A stretch of 64,000 bases of DNA from the NCBI RefSeq assembly GCF_004919685.1, contig NZ_SMYZ01000015.1, positions 1 through 64,000 of the forward strand, in the 5' to 3' direction. How positions within the stretch are numbered: the first letter of the stretch is position 1; every line of letters starts with the position of its first letter. Made by a program: the position numbers and the translations under genes. The DNA comes from Mesorhizobium norvegicum (GTDB lineage: Bacteria; Pseudomonadota; Alphaproteobacteria; Rhizobiales; Rhizobiaceae). Shown here in pieces: positions 1 through 11,301 of the stretch. The notes beneath the pieces are model-generated. The model worked only from the letters and a program-made list of their open reading frames with translations, had not been told where the DNA came from and made no database searches.

Positions 1-58
1 AGAACTGCGGCGATCGCCGCCCGCGCTTCGGGATGCGCGCTACCCGGCCCCCAAACGC

Positions 59-87
59 AAAAGGACCGGCCAGTGGCCGGTCCTTTT
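59..87 (-). terminator. Rho-independent terminator after rpmF
   Basis: A perfect inverted repeat with 14-base arms (AAAAGGACCGGCCA) and a one-base centre lies 29 bases beyond the rpmF stop. On the minus strand it ends in a T-run. The left 58 bases of the window show no gene that can be assigned; the symmetric A/T flanks mean it could also end a gene entering from the left. Confidence 0.8.
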
Positions 88-115
88 GTAACTCAAACCT
101 TTGGAAAAGCTGGTC

Positions 116-298
116 TCAGCTTTCCTTGGGCGTCAACACCTGGCGACCGCGATACATGCCGGTCTTCAGGTCGATGTGGTGCGGACGGCGCATTTCGCCG
201 GAATTCTTGTCCTCGACATAGGTCGGGGCCTTGAGAGCGTCGGCCGAGCGGCGCATGCCGCGCTTGGACGGAGAGGTTTTTCGTTTCGGAACGGCCAT
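116..298 (-). CDS. rpmF: 50S ribosomal protein L32
   Basis: Encodes a 60-residue protein starting [20 protein letters not shown], the conserved N-terminus of L32, a component of the large ribosomal subunit. The alphaproteobacterial form lacks the zinc-binding cysteines seen in some L32 proteins, and none is present here. Full length for the family. It is followed by a strong terminator and is probably monocistronic; mtgA lies 141 bases upstream on the same strand. Confidence 0.97.
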   Translation of the reverse strand: MAVPKRKTSPSKRGMRRSADALKAPTYVEDKNSGEMRRPHHIDLKTGMYRGRQVLTPKES

Positions 299-439
299 GG
301 ATATGCTCCATTACATGGTCAAAAAGCCCCGCCCGCCCTCGTGAAAGGGCCATGTCGGGGCCGGAATCTGAGAAAGTCGGGTGCCTATACACGCCCTGTG
401 CCGTTTTGGCCAGCACTGGCGCGAATTTTTTTGAGTTGG

Positions 440-1150
440 CTAGCGGAGACAACCGACATAGGCGCCCGAACGACCAGCCCGGCGTTCGATGAGGTTGGCG
501 AGTCTTCTCAGGCCCGGTCCGGGTTTGGCCGGATTGCGGGCGATCGGATTTGGCAAGGAAACGGCCAAAAGTGCAGCCTGCCGTCGCGACAGCTGTTTTG
601 CCGAAACGCCGAAATGGTGCTGTGCCGCGGCCTCGATGCCGTAGATGCCCGGCCCCCATTCGGCGATGTTGAGATAGATCTCCATGATGCGCCGTTTCGA
701 CATCACCGCATCGAAATAGACGGCCAGCGGCAGTTCGACCACCTTGCGCACCGAGCCCAGCGGCCGCGACCAGAGAAACAGGTTCTTGACCGTCTGCATG
801 GTGATGGTCGAGGCGCCGCGCGTCGCTTCACCAGCCAGCGCGTCGTCGACGACGCCCCGCAGCTCGCCGAGATCGACACCGCGATGGAAGCAGAACTGCC
901 CGTCCTCCGACATGATGACGGAATTGGCCAGCACCGGCGACACGTCGTCAATCGACACCCAGCGGCGGTCATAACCGGAGAACGCCGCCAGGTCCTTCAG
1001 CATAAGCGTCGAGACCGGATGCACGAAGGATGGCAGATAGAGGAAGGTCAGCACGACCGGAATCAAAGCCAGCACCGTGGCCACGACGATGCCGCGCCGG
1101 ACCCAGCGCTTGAGACCGCGGCGGTTTACGCCTCGCGATCTCGTCGCCAT
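440..1150 (-). CDS. mtgA: Monofunctional biosynthetic peptidoglycan transglycosylase
   Basis: A 236-residue inner-membrane glycosyltransferase (GT51) that polymerises lipid II into glycan strands in the periplasm. A single N-terminal membrane segment (about residues 21-43) precedes the GT51 domain, which shows the catalytic [12 protein letters not shown] block, GASTITMQ and [10 protein letters not shown] motifs. There is no transpeptidase domain. The frame stays open upstream to 1282, but that extension is translation of the palindromic repeat at 1225-1343, so the ATG at 1150 (MATRSRG) is preferred. Divergent from the prenyl synthase gene. Confidence 0.93.
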   Translation of the reverse strand: MATRSRGVNRRGLKRWVRRGIVVATVLALIPVVLTFLYLPSFVHPVSTLMLKDLAAFSGYDRRWVSIDDVSPVLANSVIMSEDGQFCFHRGVDLGELRGVVDDALAGEATRGASTITMQTVKNLFLWSRPLGSVRKVVELPLAVYFDAVMSKRRIMEIYLNIAEWGPGIYGIEAAAQHHFGVSAKQLSRRQAALLAVSLPNPIARNPAKPGPGLRRLANLIERRAGRSGAYVGCLR

Positions 1151-1224
1151 GTCCAGCTTTTCGGTTTCATGATCGACGATCGGTTCCGCCAAGCCGCCCA
1201 ACCCGTGCCAGAGAGCTCGTTTTG

Positions 1225-1343
1225 AAACTCGCTCCTGTGAGTCATATGACGGTGTTTTCGAGAACCGGAGCGGAGCGTACATTGGAGTACGTGAGCACCG
1301 GAAGCGCAGAAAACGCCTTCAGATGACCGCAGGAGTAGAGTTT
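1225..1343. repeat. Long palindromic element, copy 1 (family A)
   Basis: A nearly complete 119-base palindrome from AAACTC to GAGTTT. The core 1254-1314 runs from GTTTTC to GAAAAC and closes on CGTAC/GTACG around a small loop. It sits in the divergent mtgA/ispA promoter region. Related copies are at 8107-8224 and 12311-12454. Differences between copies 1 and 2 are often paired across the stem, see findings. Confidence 0.85.
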
Positions 1344-1423
1344 CCAAACGGGCTCTTACTGCTCCGGCATAATGGCGCTTGCCTTCTTGCGCAACGTCTG
1401 AGTGTCGGCTACCGGTCCCGGCC

Positions 1424-2341
1424 ATGACGAATGACGACGAAATGGCGTTCGAAATGGCGCTCATCAGACGCGCTGCCGCTGTCGAGGTGCTGCTACGGCG
1501 GTTGCTCGACGACCGCGCGCTTTCGGGCGAGATCGCCCGGCCCGACCGGCTGATGGCGGCGATGCGCCACGGCGTCCTGAACGGCGGCAAGCGCCTACGT
1601 CCCTTCCTGGTCATGGAAAGTGCCGCACTTTTTTCCGCCGACGGCGAGGCTGCACTGCGCGTCGCCGCAGCGCTTGAATGCGTGCATTGCTATTCGCTGA
1701 TCCACGACGATCTGCCCGCTATGGACAACGATGATCTGCGCCGCGGCCAGCCGACCGTGCACAAGGCCTTCGACGAGGCGACTGCCATCCTGGCCGGCGA
1801 CGCTTTGCTGACGCTGGCCTTCGACATTATCGCCGGCGAGGCGACCACCCTGCCGGCGGAGCGGCGGGCAGCCCTGGTGCTGGCGCTTGCCCGCGCGGCC
1901 GGGGCAGGCGGCATGGTCGGCGGCCAGAAGCTCGACCTCGAAGCCGAACAGACGCCACCGGACGAGACCGGCATCATCCGGCTGCAGGCGATGAAGACCG
2001 GCGCGCTCATTCGTTTCGCTTGCGAGGGCGGCGCTCTCATCGCCGGCGCTCCCGCCGAGGATCGCGAGCGACTGGCCGAATTCGGCTCCGCGATCGGCCT
2101 TGCCTTCCAGCTTGCCGACGACCTGCTCGACCTGACCGCCGATGCCAGCCAGATGGGCAAGGCGACCGGCAAGGACGCCGCCGCCGGCAAGGCGACGCTG
2201 GTCGCGCTGCATGGCGCGAACTGGGCGCGCAGCCAGCTGCACGGTCTCGTCGAACAGGCGCATGCGCTGCTTGAGCCTTATGGCGACGACGCCCAGCTGC
2301 TGAAGGAAGCGGCGACATTCGTGGCGACCCGCACCAGTTGA
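1424..2341 (+). CDS. ispA: Polyprenyl synthetase (farnesyl diphosphate synthase type)
   Basis: A 305-residue trans-isoprenyl diphosphate synthase that condenses IPP with allylic diphosphates, feeding quinone, undecaprenyl and other isoprenoid synthesis. The first aspartate-rich motif is DDLPAMDNDD, the long spacing typical of bacterial farnesyl/geranylgeranyl synthases, followed by RRGQPTVHK; the second is DDLLD near residue 220. GGKRLRP binds IPP. The ATG at 1424 is chosen over the upstream in-frame codon at 1379 because the extension has no family similarity. Product chain length cannot be fixed from sequence alone. ispG at 8235 belongs to the same overall pathway. Confidence 0.9.
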   Translation: MTNDDEMAFEMALIRRAAAVEVLLRRLLDDRALSGEIARPDRLMAAMRHGVLNGGKRLRPFLVMESAALFSADGEAALRVAAALECVHCYSLIHDDLPAMDNDDLRRGQPTVHKAFDEATAILAGDALLTLAFDIIAGEATTLPAERRAALVLALARAAGAGGMVGGQKLDLEAEQTPPDETGIIRLQAMKTGALIRFACEGGALIAGAPAEDRERLAEFGSAIGLAFQLADDLLDLTADASQMGKATGKDAAAGKATLVALHGANWARSQLHGLVEQAHALLEPYGDDAQLLKEAATFVATRTS

Positions 2342-2502
2342 GGTTGGGGACAACCGAGACATCGTCCTGACCAAAGCACGTGCGTCCTCCGCCGGCCGGT
2401 TCAGAAATAGAACTTGAGCGGAAGCCTGCCGAAGCAGAGGATCGACATCGCTTTGCCATCCACACGGCAACCACGCGGTGCGGACAGAGTTGGAGGGATG
2501 CC

Positions 2503-3309
2503 ATGTCGACCACCGACAAGCTGTTCAGCGGTTCCATTGCCGAGGTCTACGACCGGGCTATGGTGCCGCTGATCTTCGAGCCATATGCGCGGGATCTGGC
2601 GGAGCGGGTGTCGAAGCTCGGGCCACAATCGGTGCTCGAAGTGGCTGCGGGCACCGGTGTGGTGACACGTGCGCTCGCAGCGAGACTGCCGGCGCAAACA
2701 CGCATCGTGGCCACCGACCTTAACCAGCCCATGCTTGACCACGCGCGCACGCGGATGACGGGCGATCCTCGTATCGCCTGGCAGCAGGCCGATGCTCAGG
2801 CGCTGCCCTTCGAGGACGCGCAGTTTGATGCCGTGGTCTGCCAATTTGGCGCGATGTTCTTCCCCGATCGAGTGGCCGCCTACGGGCAAGCTCGGCGGGT
2901 GATGCGGCCGGGCGGGCATTTCCTGTTCAACGTCTGGAGTGCCATCGAAGAGAACGAGTTCGCCGAGGAAGTGACACGGGCGCTCGGCCATCTCTTTCCC
3001 ACCGATCCGCCGCGCTTCATGGCGAGGACGCCGCACGGCTATCACAATGCGGACACCATCCGCGCCGACCTGCATGCCGCCGGCTTCCACGACGTCGCCA
3101 TCGAGCCTCTGGATGCCGTGAGCGCAGCTCCGTCGCCGCATGATGCGGCCGCGGCCTATTGCCAGGGCACACCGCTGCGTGCCGAGATCGAGGCGCGCGG
3201 CGGCTCGCTGGAGGAGGCGACGCGATACGTGGCGAATGCCATGGGGAAACGGTTCGGGGAAGGCCCGGTGAGTGGCCGCATCCGCGCCCTCGTCGTGGTG
3301 GCGGCCTGA
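2503..3309 (+). CDS. Class I SAM-dependent methyltransferase
   Basis: A 268-residue soluble protein with a Rossmann-type methyltransferase fold of the Methyltransf_11/UbiE-like group. SAM-binding motif I is VLEVAAGTGVVTR (about residues 46-58), motif II contains the acidic ATDLNQPMLDHAR, and FDAVVCQFGAMFFPD is the post-motif region. A good ribosome binding site (ggaggg) precedes ATG 2503. The substrate is unknown; the overall shape resembles small-molecule or quinone methylases. It stands alone between ispA and a kinase gene. Confidence 0.85.
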   Translation: MSTTDKLFSGSIAEVYDRAMVPLIFEPYARDLAERVSKLGPQSVLEVAAGTGVVTRALAARLPAQTRIVATDLNQPMLDHARTRMTGDPRIAWQQADAQALPFEDAQFDAVVCQFGAMFFPDRVAAYGQARRVMRPGGHFLFNVWSAIEENEFAEEVTRALGHLFPTDPPRFMARTPHGYHNADTIRADLHAAGFHDVAIEPLDAVSAAPSPHDAAAAYCQGTPLRAEIEARGGSLEEATRYVANAMGKRFGEGPVSGRIRALVVVAA

Positions 3310-3399
3310 ATCCGTTCAGACGCGACACGCTGTTGCGAAGGGGGCGTTCAAAAGCTGTCATCCATCCGGCGGTTCGCGTGGTTCGTCTATCCACACGAA

Positions 3400-3438
3400 A
3401 TTTTAATGTAAATGAAGCGTAATCCCGACCATTAAAAT
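3400..3438. promoter_or_regulatory. Inverted repeat before the hybrid kinase
   Basis: Perfect 9-base arms ATTTTAATG and CATTAAAAT separated by 21 bases, ending 9 bases before the GTG start at 3448. AT-rich against a GC-rich background. It could be a regulator site or a leader hairpin affecting translation of the kinase. Confidence 0.45.
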
Positions 3439-3447
3439 GGTGCGTAT

Positions 3448-5802
<2,355 letters not shown>

Positions 5803-5820
5803 CCTGCATCCAGGGATGCG

Positions 5821-6597
5821 TCAGACGACTGCGTCCAGATGATAGCGGCGCATCCAGTCGAGGCTCGTGTCGTCAGAGAGCCTTGCAACGCCGGGGCTTA
5901 CATCCTCGGCGTCAGGAGCTCGGACCCCCAAGGCTTCGCAGATGCCTAGCAATGTCGCCGTCGGGTTGCTCGCAAGGCGCTCATAGCCGACCCGCAGCGG
6001 GGTTATGCCTTGCTCCGCGAACCAAATGTTCCAGGCTGCATCATAGGCCTCGAGTTCCGTGACCTCACGTCTGATCCGCTCGAAATCATATTGGGGCTCT
6101 TTCGGCGGTGCGACCCTTTCGATCTCGGTGCCGTCGGGAGCGACATGCCAAAGACCGGTCTGCTCGGCTTTGATCAGGGAGACAGCCTGTGCAAGCTTGT
6201 CCTCCCGCGACAGGTGTATGTAGAGGACACGGCCAAAGGCCCTTTTGAAACGCGCACTGTCCGACGGCAGTTGTGGGAAAATCCGGTCGAGGATCACCGA
6301 AAGCTCATCCAGATTTTCGCGCATCAAGCGAAGGCCGAAGAAGCCGGTCCCACCCTTGCCGGCAGCGATCGCCGCGTTGAGATAGGCGACATTGAAGTCG
6401 AGCTCACTCATCGTGTCGCGATCAGGCAGCTTCCACTCTTGCGCCCACTCCGACACGTCTTGCCGCCGATAGAATGAGTGAGGATCGCCGGCCGTCTTCG
6501 TGGACTCCAGAAGCTTGCACAACAGAGTGCTTCCGGTCCGCGGCGTGCCGCAGATAATGTATCCATCGAACATGTTGCGGCCCATGCTGCTCGTCAA
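5821..6597 (-). CDS. Stf0-family sulfotransferase
   Basis: A 258-residue protein that by family transfers sulfate from PAPS to a hydroxyl group. The N-terminal YIICGTPRTGSTLLCKLLE is the 5'-phosphosulfate loop typical of Stf0, the mycobacterial trehalose 2-sulfotransferase family. A second PAPS-contacting region is LYIHLSREDKLAQAVSLIKAEQTGLW. Length matches the family. The gene lies 36 bases downstream of a kinase-like gene on the same strand and probably shares its transcript. The acceptor is unknown: trehalose, a lipid or a surface glycan are possible. Starts at 6585 or 6573 are alternatives. Confidence 0.85.
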   Translation of the reverse strand: MTSSMGRNMFDGYIICGTPRTGSTLLCKLLESTKTAGDPHSFYRRQDVSEWAQEWKLPDRDTMSELDFNVAYLNAAIAAGKGGTGFFGLRLMRENLDELSVILDRIFPQLPSDSARFKRAFGRVLYIHLSREDKLAQAVSLIKAEQTGLWHVAPDGTEIERVAPPKEPQYDFERIRREVTELEAYDAAWNIWFAEQGITPLRVGYERLASNPTATLLGICEALGVRAPDAEDVSPGVARLSDDTSLDWMRRYHLDAVV

Positions 6598-6633
6598 AGG
6601 CAGGGCTGTCGCCCCTGGTCAAGATGGCCGCCG

Positions 6634-7185
6634 CTATAGCTGAAATCTTTGCTGGATGCGACGGGCGCATTCCAGTGGCGTGAGGATGCTGGTGTCGACT
6701 TCGAGGTCGTAGTCTATGCCCTTGTGCACGCGTTCATATTGCCAGCGCGCCAGCCCCGGCAACCGGTCGGAACGCTGGGCCTCGCGCGCTTCCAGCACTT
6801 CCAGCGGCGCCCGGACACCAACGACATGGAGATCGAAGGCCGACAACAGTTCGAGATAGTCTGATATTTCGCCGTTGCAGAGCACGTCGTCGACGATGAG
6901 ATTGTTGCCTTGTCCGGCCATCGCCGCGATGGCGTGCCGCATGCCGCGCAGGGTTCGCGCCCCAACCGGCCCGGTCCTGATCCCGACCGAAGGCTTGCCG
7001 TCCCGTTGGATGGTTTCATAGGAAAAACCATCCGTATGGTCCTGCAAGGCGTCGGGCAGCATCGCGATGAAAATGTCCATCTCGACGTGCAGGAAGGGCG
7101 CGGCGGTGATTGTCTGCAACGCCTTGGCGATCGAGCTCTTGCCGGCACTGCCGACGCCATTGAGCAAAATGATCCTGGCTTTCAC
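6634..7185 (-). CDS. Chloramphenicol phosphotransferase-like kinase
   Basis: A 183-residue P-loop protein of the CPT family. Walker A is LNGVGSAGKSSIAKAL at residues 8-23, followed by HVEMDIFIAMLP, where the acidic residue resembles the catalytic Asp of Streptomyces chloramphenicol 3-O-phosphotransferase, and VDDVL as Walker B. Most chromosomal homologues in proteobacteria have no proven resistance role. Here it precedes a sulfotransferase gene in an apparent two-gene operon, so a role in small-molecule modification is possible but unproven. Confidence 0.8.
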   Translation of the reverse strand: MKARIILLNGVGSAGKSSIAKALQTITAAPFLHVEMDIFIAMLPDALQDHTDGFSYETIQRDGKPSVGIRTGPVGARTLRGMRHAIAAMAGQGNNLIVDDVLCNGEISDYLELLSAFDLHVVGVRAPLEVLEAREAQRSDRLPGLARWQYERVHKGIDYDLEVDTSILTPLECARRIQQRFQL

Positions 7186-7231
7186 CTACAGCCCCTCTCT
7201 CAGACAAAACATCATGCCGGCAGGGGTCAAA

Positions 7232-8086
7232 TTACCGGTTGCGCACCACCACGCACGCCCCGCCGATGCTTTGCAATTTCTGGCAGATGACGTTGGCATC
7301 GGCGCGGTGGTCGACACCGATCCTGACCGCATAGATGCCGCGCCGACCGATCGGCGTGCGCACCCGGCTGACCACCGGATCGTGCCCATTGAGCAGGGCC
7401 GGGAACCGGCTCCTTACCCGCAGCCACTGGTTGATCGCGGCACTGCGGCGGAAGTTGCCGGCCACCTGAATACCCCACGGCTTTATGTTGATCGAGGCCA
7501 TCGCCACGGTCCGCGACATGATCACCGGCAGCCTGCGGCAGGCGACGGTAAAATCCGTCTTTGCATCGAGCGGCTCGATCTTTCCGGCATAGGCCCGGTC
7601 GGTGAACTTGTCGGCCGGCTCGCCCATGATGTCGAAGACATAGCTTTCGGTTTCCATCGGCAGGAAGCCGCCGGAGCTGAGCCAGCGCGACACCCGGCTC
7701 TCGCCGGCATTGTAGGCGGCCGCCGCCAGGCCGAGATTGCCATAGCCGGTTTTCATTTCGGCGAGATACTTCGCCGAGGCCGGGATCGCCTGGTCGACGT
7801 CGAAGGAATTGGCGAGCCCGCGCATCTTGGCGGTGCCCGGCATGAACTGGGCAATGCCTTCGGCGCCGACCGGACTGACGGCGTTGGGATCGAAACGGCT
7901 TTCCTTCCAGATCAGCCGGGCGAAGAAATCCCTGGGCAGGCCGTTCTGATCGGCATGGGCCTGGATCAGGGTGCAGACCCTGTCGATCAGCCGCTGCTTG
8001 GCGGATTGCGGCGGATCCGCTTGAACAGCTGTCGAGCAGACCAGGGCGCAAAGCAAAATGAGCGTCGCCCTGAGGAAACGCTGCAT
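7232..8086 (-). CDS. Lytic transglycosylase (SLT domain)
   Basis: A 284-residue exported murein lytic transglycosylase. A signal peptide (MQRFLRATLILLCALVCSTA) is followed by an SLT/GEWL domain with the catalytic Glu in IWKESRFDPNAVSPVGAEGIAQFMPGT and the downstream AAAYNAGESRV motif. It cleaves glycan strands to 1,6-anhydromuropeptides. The C-terminal ~100 residues are a separate region ending in a cysteine pair. The frame continues upstream through a palindromic repeat, so ATG 8086 at the signal peptide is the start. Confidence 0.9.
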   Translation of the reverse strand: MQRFLRATLILLCALVCSTAVQADPPQSAKQRLIDRVCTLIQAHADQNGLPRDFFARLIWKESRFDPNAVSPVGAEGIAQFMPGTAKMRGLANSFDVDQAIPASAKYLAEMKTGYGNLGLAAAAYNAGESRVSRWLSSGGFLPMETESYVFDIMGEPADKFTDRAYAGKIEPLDAKTDFTVACRRLPVIMSRTVAMASINIKPWGIQVAGNFRRSAAINQWLRVRSRFPALLNGHDPVVSRVRTPIGRRGIYAVRIGVDHRADANVICQKLQSIGGACVVVRNR

Positions 8087-8106
8087 CGCGCGCTGAGCCC
8101 GTGCCG

Positions 8107-8224
8107 AAAGTCGCTCCGGCGAGCCAGATGATGGTGGCTTCGAGAACCGGCGCGCAGCGGACATTTGGTCCGTGAGCACCGGAAGCGCAGAAGACGCCTT
8201 CAGGTGGCCGCCGGAGTAGAGTTT
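8107..8224. repeat. Long palindromic element, copy 2 (family A)
   Basis: A 118-base palindrome homologous to 1225-1343, lying between the ispG stop (10 bases away) and the lytic transglycosylase start. The innermost stem is CGGAC/GTCCG instead of CGTAC/GTACG, and the outer stem CTCCGG/CCGGAG instead of CTCCTG/CAGGAG, so pairing is kept while bases change. Confidence 0.85.
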
Positions 8225-8234
8225 CGGCATGGGC

Positions 8235-9485
8235 TCACTCGGCCGCGGCCTTGCCGCGACCGAACCGTTGCTCGATATAGTCGGCGACCATTTTCTCGAA
8301 ATCCGCCGCGATCGACGGCCCGCGCAGCGTCGCCGCCTTCTTGCCGTCGACGAAGACAGGCGCCGTCGGCGTCTCGCCGGTGCCGGGCAGCGAAATGCCG
8401 ATGTCGGCATGCTTGGACTCGCCCGGACCGTTGACGATGCAACCCATCACCGCAACCTTGAGATTCTCGACGCCGGGATATTTTTCGCGCCACACCGGCA
8501 TGTTCTTGCGCAGATCAGCCTGGATGTTCTGGGCCAGCTCCTGGAACACGGTCGAGGTTGTGCGGCCGCAGCCGGGGCAAGCGGCGACGATCGGCACGAA
8601 CTGCCTGAACCCCATGGTCTGCAGCAGCTCCTGCGACACCTGTACCTCACGCGTGCGATCGCCATTCGGCTCCGGCGTCAGCGAGATGCGGATGGTGTCG
8701 CCGATGCCTTGCTGCAGCAGGATGCCCATCGCGGCCGACGAAGCCACGATGCCTTTCGAGCCCATGCCGGCTTCGGTGAGGCCGAGATGCAGCGCATGGT
8801 CGGAGCGGGTGGCGAGCTCGGTATAGACGGCGATCAGGTCCTGCACGCCGCTGACCTTGGCCGACAGGATAATTTTCTCGCGGCCAAGGCCGATCTCTTC
8901 CGCCATCTCGGCCGACAGGATCGCCGACTGCACGATCGCCTCGCGCGTCACCTCTTGCGCGGTCAGCGGAAAACCCTTGCCCTGGTTGTCGTCCATCAAC
9001 CGGGTCAAAAGCTCCTGGTCGAGCGAGCCCCAGTTGACGCCGATGCGCACCGGCTTGTCGTGTTTGATCGCCATCTCGACGATCGCCGCGAACTGCCGGT
9101 CCTTCTTGTCCTTGAAGCCGACATTGCCCGGATTGATGCGATATTTGGCCAGCGCCTCGGCACAGGCCGGATGGTCGGCCAAAAGCTTGTGGCCGATGTA
9201 GTGGAAATCGCCGACCAGCGGCACGTTGACGCCAAGCCGCTGAAGCCGCTCATGAATGCGCGGCACGGCGGCAGCACTCTCGTCGCGATCGACGGTGATG
9301 CGTACGATCTCGGAACCGGCACGGTGCAGTGCTGCAACCTGCGCAACCGTCTGGTCGATGTCAGCGGTGTCGGTGTTGGTCATCGACTGCACGACAACGG
9401 GCGCGCCGCCGCCGACGACCACGCCGCCGACATCGACGCCGACCGAGGTGCGGCGGGGGAAAGGAGAGGAAAAATATCCGGTCAT
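8235..9485 (-). CDS. ispG: 4-hydroxy-3-methylbut-2-en-1-yl diphosphate synthase
   Basis: A 416-residue iron-sulfur enzyme of the MEP pathway (GcpE) that converts MEcPP to HMBPP. The N-terminal TIM-barrel part begins [26 protein letters not shown]. The 4Fe-4S site is [10 protein letters not shown] followed by [17 protein letters not shown]. Full length for the alphaproteobacterial form. ATG 9485 ([12 protein letters not shown]) is chosen over the in-frame codon at 9533. Copy 2 of the palindromic element follows its stop and the lytic transglycosylase gene comes next on the same strand. Confidence 0.95.
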   Translation of the reverse strand: MTGYFSSPFPRRTSVGVDVGGVVVGGGAPVVVQSMTNTDTADIDQTVAQVAALHRAGSEIVRITVDRDESAAAVPRIHERLQRLGVNVPLVGDFHYIGHKLLADHPACAEALAKYRINPGNVGFKDKKDRQFAAIVEMAIKHDKPVRIGVNWGSLDQELLTRLMDDNQGKGFPLTAQEVTREAIVQSAILSAEMAEEIGLGREKIILSAKVSGVQDLIAVYTELATRSDHALHLGLTEAGMGSKGIVASSAAMGILLQQGIGDTIRISLTPEPNGDRTREVQVSQELLQTMGFRQFVPIVAACPGCGRTTSTVFQELAQNIQADLRKNMPVWREKYPGVENLKVAVMGCIVNGPGESKHADIGISLPGTGETPTAPVFVDGKKAATLRGPSIAADFEKMVADYIEQRFGRGKAAAE

Positions 9486-9819
9486 GCCGGCAGCCTTTTG
9501 TCTCTGGAGCGCCATGCGTCCGACTGGACGCACAAAATGCGCTCCGGGCCGACGCGCTAAAGTCCGGGCATGAGGTGGAGGAGCAAAGATGGCTTGTCAA
9601 TGGCGACAGGTCGCCACTGGCCGGAATCGACCCGCCGCCAGGGGCCAGAAACAATCGGTGATCTGGCGAAAGCTGGCGACGGCCGAAGCGGAAATTGAAC
9701 AGGGTGGCAGTCCAGCCTCGGCCGATAGCCCAGTACTGGAAATCAAAACCCACCACGCCGGCGGCGGGTACCGCCGGGAAAAGAAGCCGCGGATCGTAAG
9801 CGGCTAGGTCAGCAGGGCA
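9486..9819. other. Intergenic region, ispG to ydcH-like gene
   Basis: About 330 bases without a convincing gene. A short open frame (9589-9807) has no recognisable features and is low in support. The part next to ispG presumably holds its promoter, but no clear promoter hexamers or hairpins were found. Confidence 0.4.
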
Positions 9820-9999
9820 TCAATGCGTGGTCGGATGTGCCCTCAGTTTTTCAATCGCATCCTTGAGTGCCAGCTTGCGTCGCTTGAGATTCACGATTTC
9901 GAGGTCGTCGACCGATGGATGGTTCATCGCGTCATCGATTTCACGTTCGATGTCGCCGTGTTTCCGCTGCAACTCATCAAGATGGGATGCAAGAGACAT
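9820..9999 (-). CDS. YdcH/DUF465 family small protein (paralogue 1)
   Basis: Encodes 59 residues: MSLASHLDELQRKHGDIERE, then IDDAMNHPS and VNLKRRKLALKDAIEKL. The pattern of an N-terminal helix, an acidic turn and the K-R-R-K-L-x-L-K-D motif is that of YdcH/DUF465. A clear ribosome binding site (aaagggag) precedes ATG 9999. The function is unknown; members are short helical hairpins. A divergent paralogue is at 10241. Confidence 0.88.
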   Translation of the reverse strand: MSLASHLDELQRKHGDIEREIDDAMNHPSVDDLEIVNLKRRKLALKDAIEKLRAHPTTH

Positions 10000-10240
10000 G
10001 ATTGGTTCTCCCTTTCATGGTTTCCTCGATTGCAACCGTCACGGCGCGTCCACCGCAGGTTCGCTTTCTGTGACGGCACGGTGACAGTCTGCCACCTTCC
10101 GGCAACGATGTCGAATGATCCGTGGTAGCATTCCACGACAATGTGAAATGTGATATGGGCTGCGCGCCGGTTGCAAAATCCCGCCGGCCCCGCCCAATCA
10201 GGCCCATTTTTGGGCGCCGCAGACGTGCAGACGGTAGATA

Positions 10241-10444
10241 ATGTCCGATCAGGAACAGGCTGATATCCGCCTCGAATATTCCCGGCTGAAGCAGGAGCAC
10301 GCCGATTTCGATGCGGCCATCAACGCGATGATCGCCATGGCCTGCGATCCACTGCAGATCCAGCGCATGAAGAAGAAAAAACTGTTTCTCAAGGACCGGC
10401 TGATGGCGCTGGAAGACAAGATCATTCCCGACATCATTGCCTGA
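10241..10444 (+). CDS. YdcH/DUF465 family small protein (paralogue 2)
   Basis: Encodes 67 residues with the same helical-hairpin plan as the gene at 9820-9999: EYSRLKQEHADFDAAINAM, then IQRMKKKKLFLKDRLMALED. The K-K-K-K-L-x-L-K-D core matches DUF465. The two paralogues are divergent, 241 bases apart, and may share a regulatory region. No function can be given beyond family membership. It ends 24 bases from the end of the convergent IclR gene. Confidence 0.85.
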   Translation: MSDQEQADIRLEYSRLKQEHADFDAAINAMIAMACDPLQIQRMKKKKLFLKDRLMALEDKIIPDIIA

Positions 10445-10468
10445 ACCAGCATTCGCTCGTTGGCGCAC

Positions 10469-11257
10469 CTAGGCCGCGATCGAAAGCCTCGCCGCACGAT
10501 CACGCAGCAGGCCGATGAGTTCGCCGGTCCGCTCCTCGGACGTATCGATGGGGACCACCAGGCACATCGTCGCCTCGACCTTGCCGGGTGCTGAAAACAC
10601 CGGCGCGGCAAGGCATTTCGTATAGGCATCGACAAGGCCCGAGGTGACGCAATAGCCGGTGACTTCAGCCTTCCCGATGTCGGCGACGAAATCGTCGAGC
10701 CGCAGTTTGCGCCCGTCGGGCAGCACGAGATCGTCGTCCGACACCATGCCTTCGATCTCAGTCCTCTCCAGCCCCGCCAGTAGCAGCCGCCCCGAGGCCG
10801 TCCAGGGCAGCGGTATCTGCAAGCCGGTGGCGGAGCTGATGCGGAACGGCCTGGTGCCGGGACTCGCGTGGACGATCGTGTAGCGGCCGCTTTGCAGCAT
10901 GCACAGTTCTGAGGTTTCGCCGGTCTCGCGTGACAGATTGTCGACCTCCTGGCGCCCCCGCCTGAGCAGGTCGTTGCCGCGCACATAGTCCATTCCATAG
11001 AGATAGAGCTTCTTGCCGAAATAGACGCGATTGCCGTCGCTTTCCATTTCCAGCAGTCCCGCATCGACCAGCGATCGCACCAGCGTGTAGGTCGTCGAGC
11101 GCGGCGCGTTCACGCCCTTGGCGAGGTCGCCAATGCCGATCGCCCGCTGGGTCGTGTGAAGAAACTCCAGAATCTCGAGCACCCGGTTGAGCCCCTTTTC
11201 ACGGGAGCCCGAAATCTTCTCGCCGGCTGAAACTGCCGAGGCATTGCCATCTTGCAT
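10469..11257 (-). CDS. IclR family transcriptional regulator
   Basis: A 262-residue regulator with an N-terminal winged helix-turn-helix (about residues 20-85, KGLNRVLEILEFL ... GIGDLAKGVNAPRSTTYTLVRSL) and a C-terminal IclR effector domain (about 95-260). It is divergent from a transporter and catabolic operon, and the 121-base gap holds two dyads containing TCTTGTA. It most likely controls that operon and itself, responding to the transported substrate or its breakdown product. IclR proteins act as repressors or activators; which applies is not visible. Confidence 0.9.
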   Translation of the reverse strand: MQDGNASAVSAGEKISGSREKGLNRVLEILEFLHTTQRAIGIGDLAKGVNAPRSTTYTLVRSLVDAGLLEMESDGNRVYFGKKLYLYGMDYVRGNDLLRRGRQEVDNLSRETGETSELCMLQSGRYTIVHASPGTRPFRISSATGLQIPLPWTASGRLLLAGLERTEIEGMVSDDDLVLPDGRKLRLDDFVADIGKAEVTGYCVTSGLVDAYTKCLAAPVFSAPGKVEATMCLVVPIDTSEERTGELIGLLRDRAARLSIAA

Positions 11258-11275
11258 TGTCGATTCCTGGTGTTA

Positions 11276-11297
11276 GTATCTGTCTTGTACAGGATAC
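11276..11297. promoter_or_regulatory. Candidate IclR operator, dyad 1
   Basis: Imperfect palindrome with outer arms GTATC/GATAC and inner arms CTGT/ACAG. The centre carries TCTTGTA (11283-11289), which recurs exactly 22 bases downstream in dyad 2. It lies between the divergent IclR and binding-protein genes, nearer the regulator. Confidence 0.55.
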
Positions 11298-11301
11298 ACT
11301 C

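Noticed and set aside
1..58. End of a gene entering the window on the left
   Set aside because: All frames are too short to identify; a stop at 88-90 in one frame is not evidence enough.
6634..7185. Dedicated chloramphenicol resistance gene
   Set aside because: The P-loop family is recognisable, but chromosomal context with a sulfotransferase gives no support for antibiotic resistance.
9589..9807. Possible 72-residue gene after ispG
   Set aside because: No family resemblance, poor ribosome binding site and unremarkable composition.
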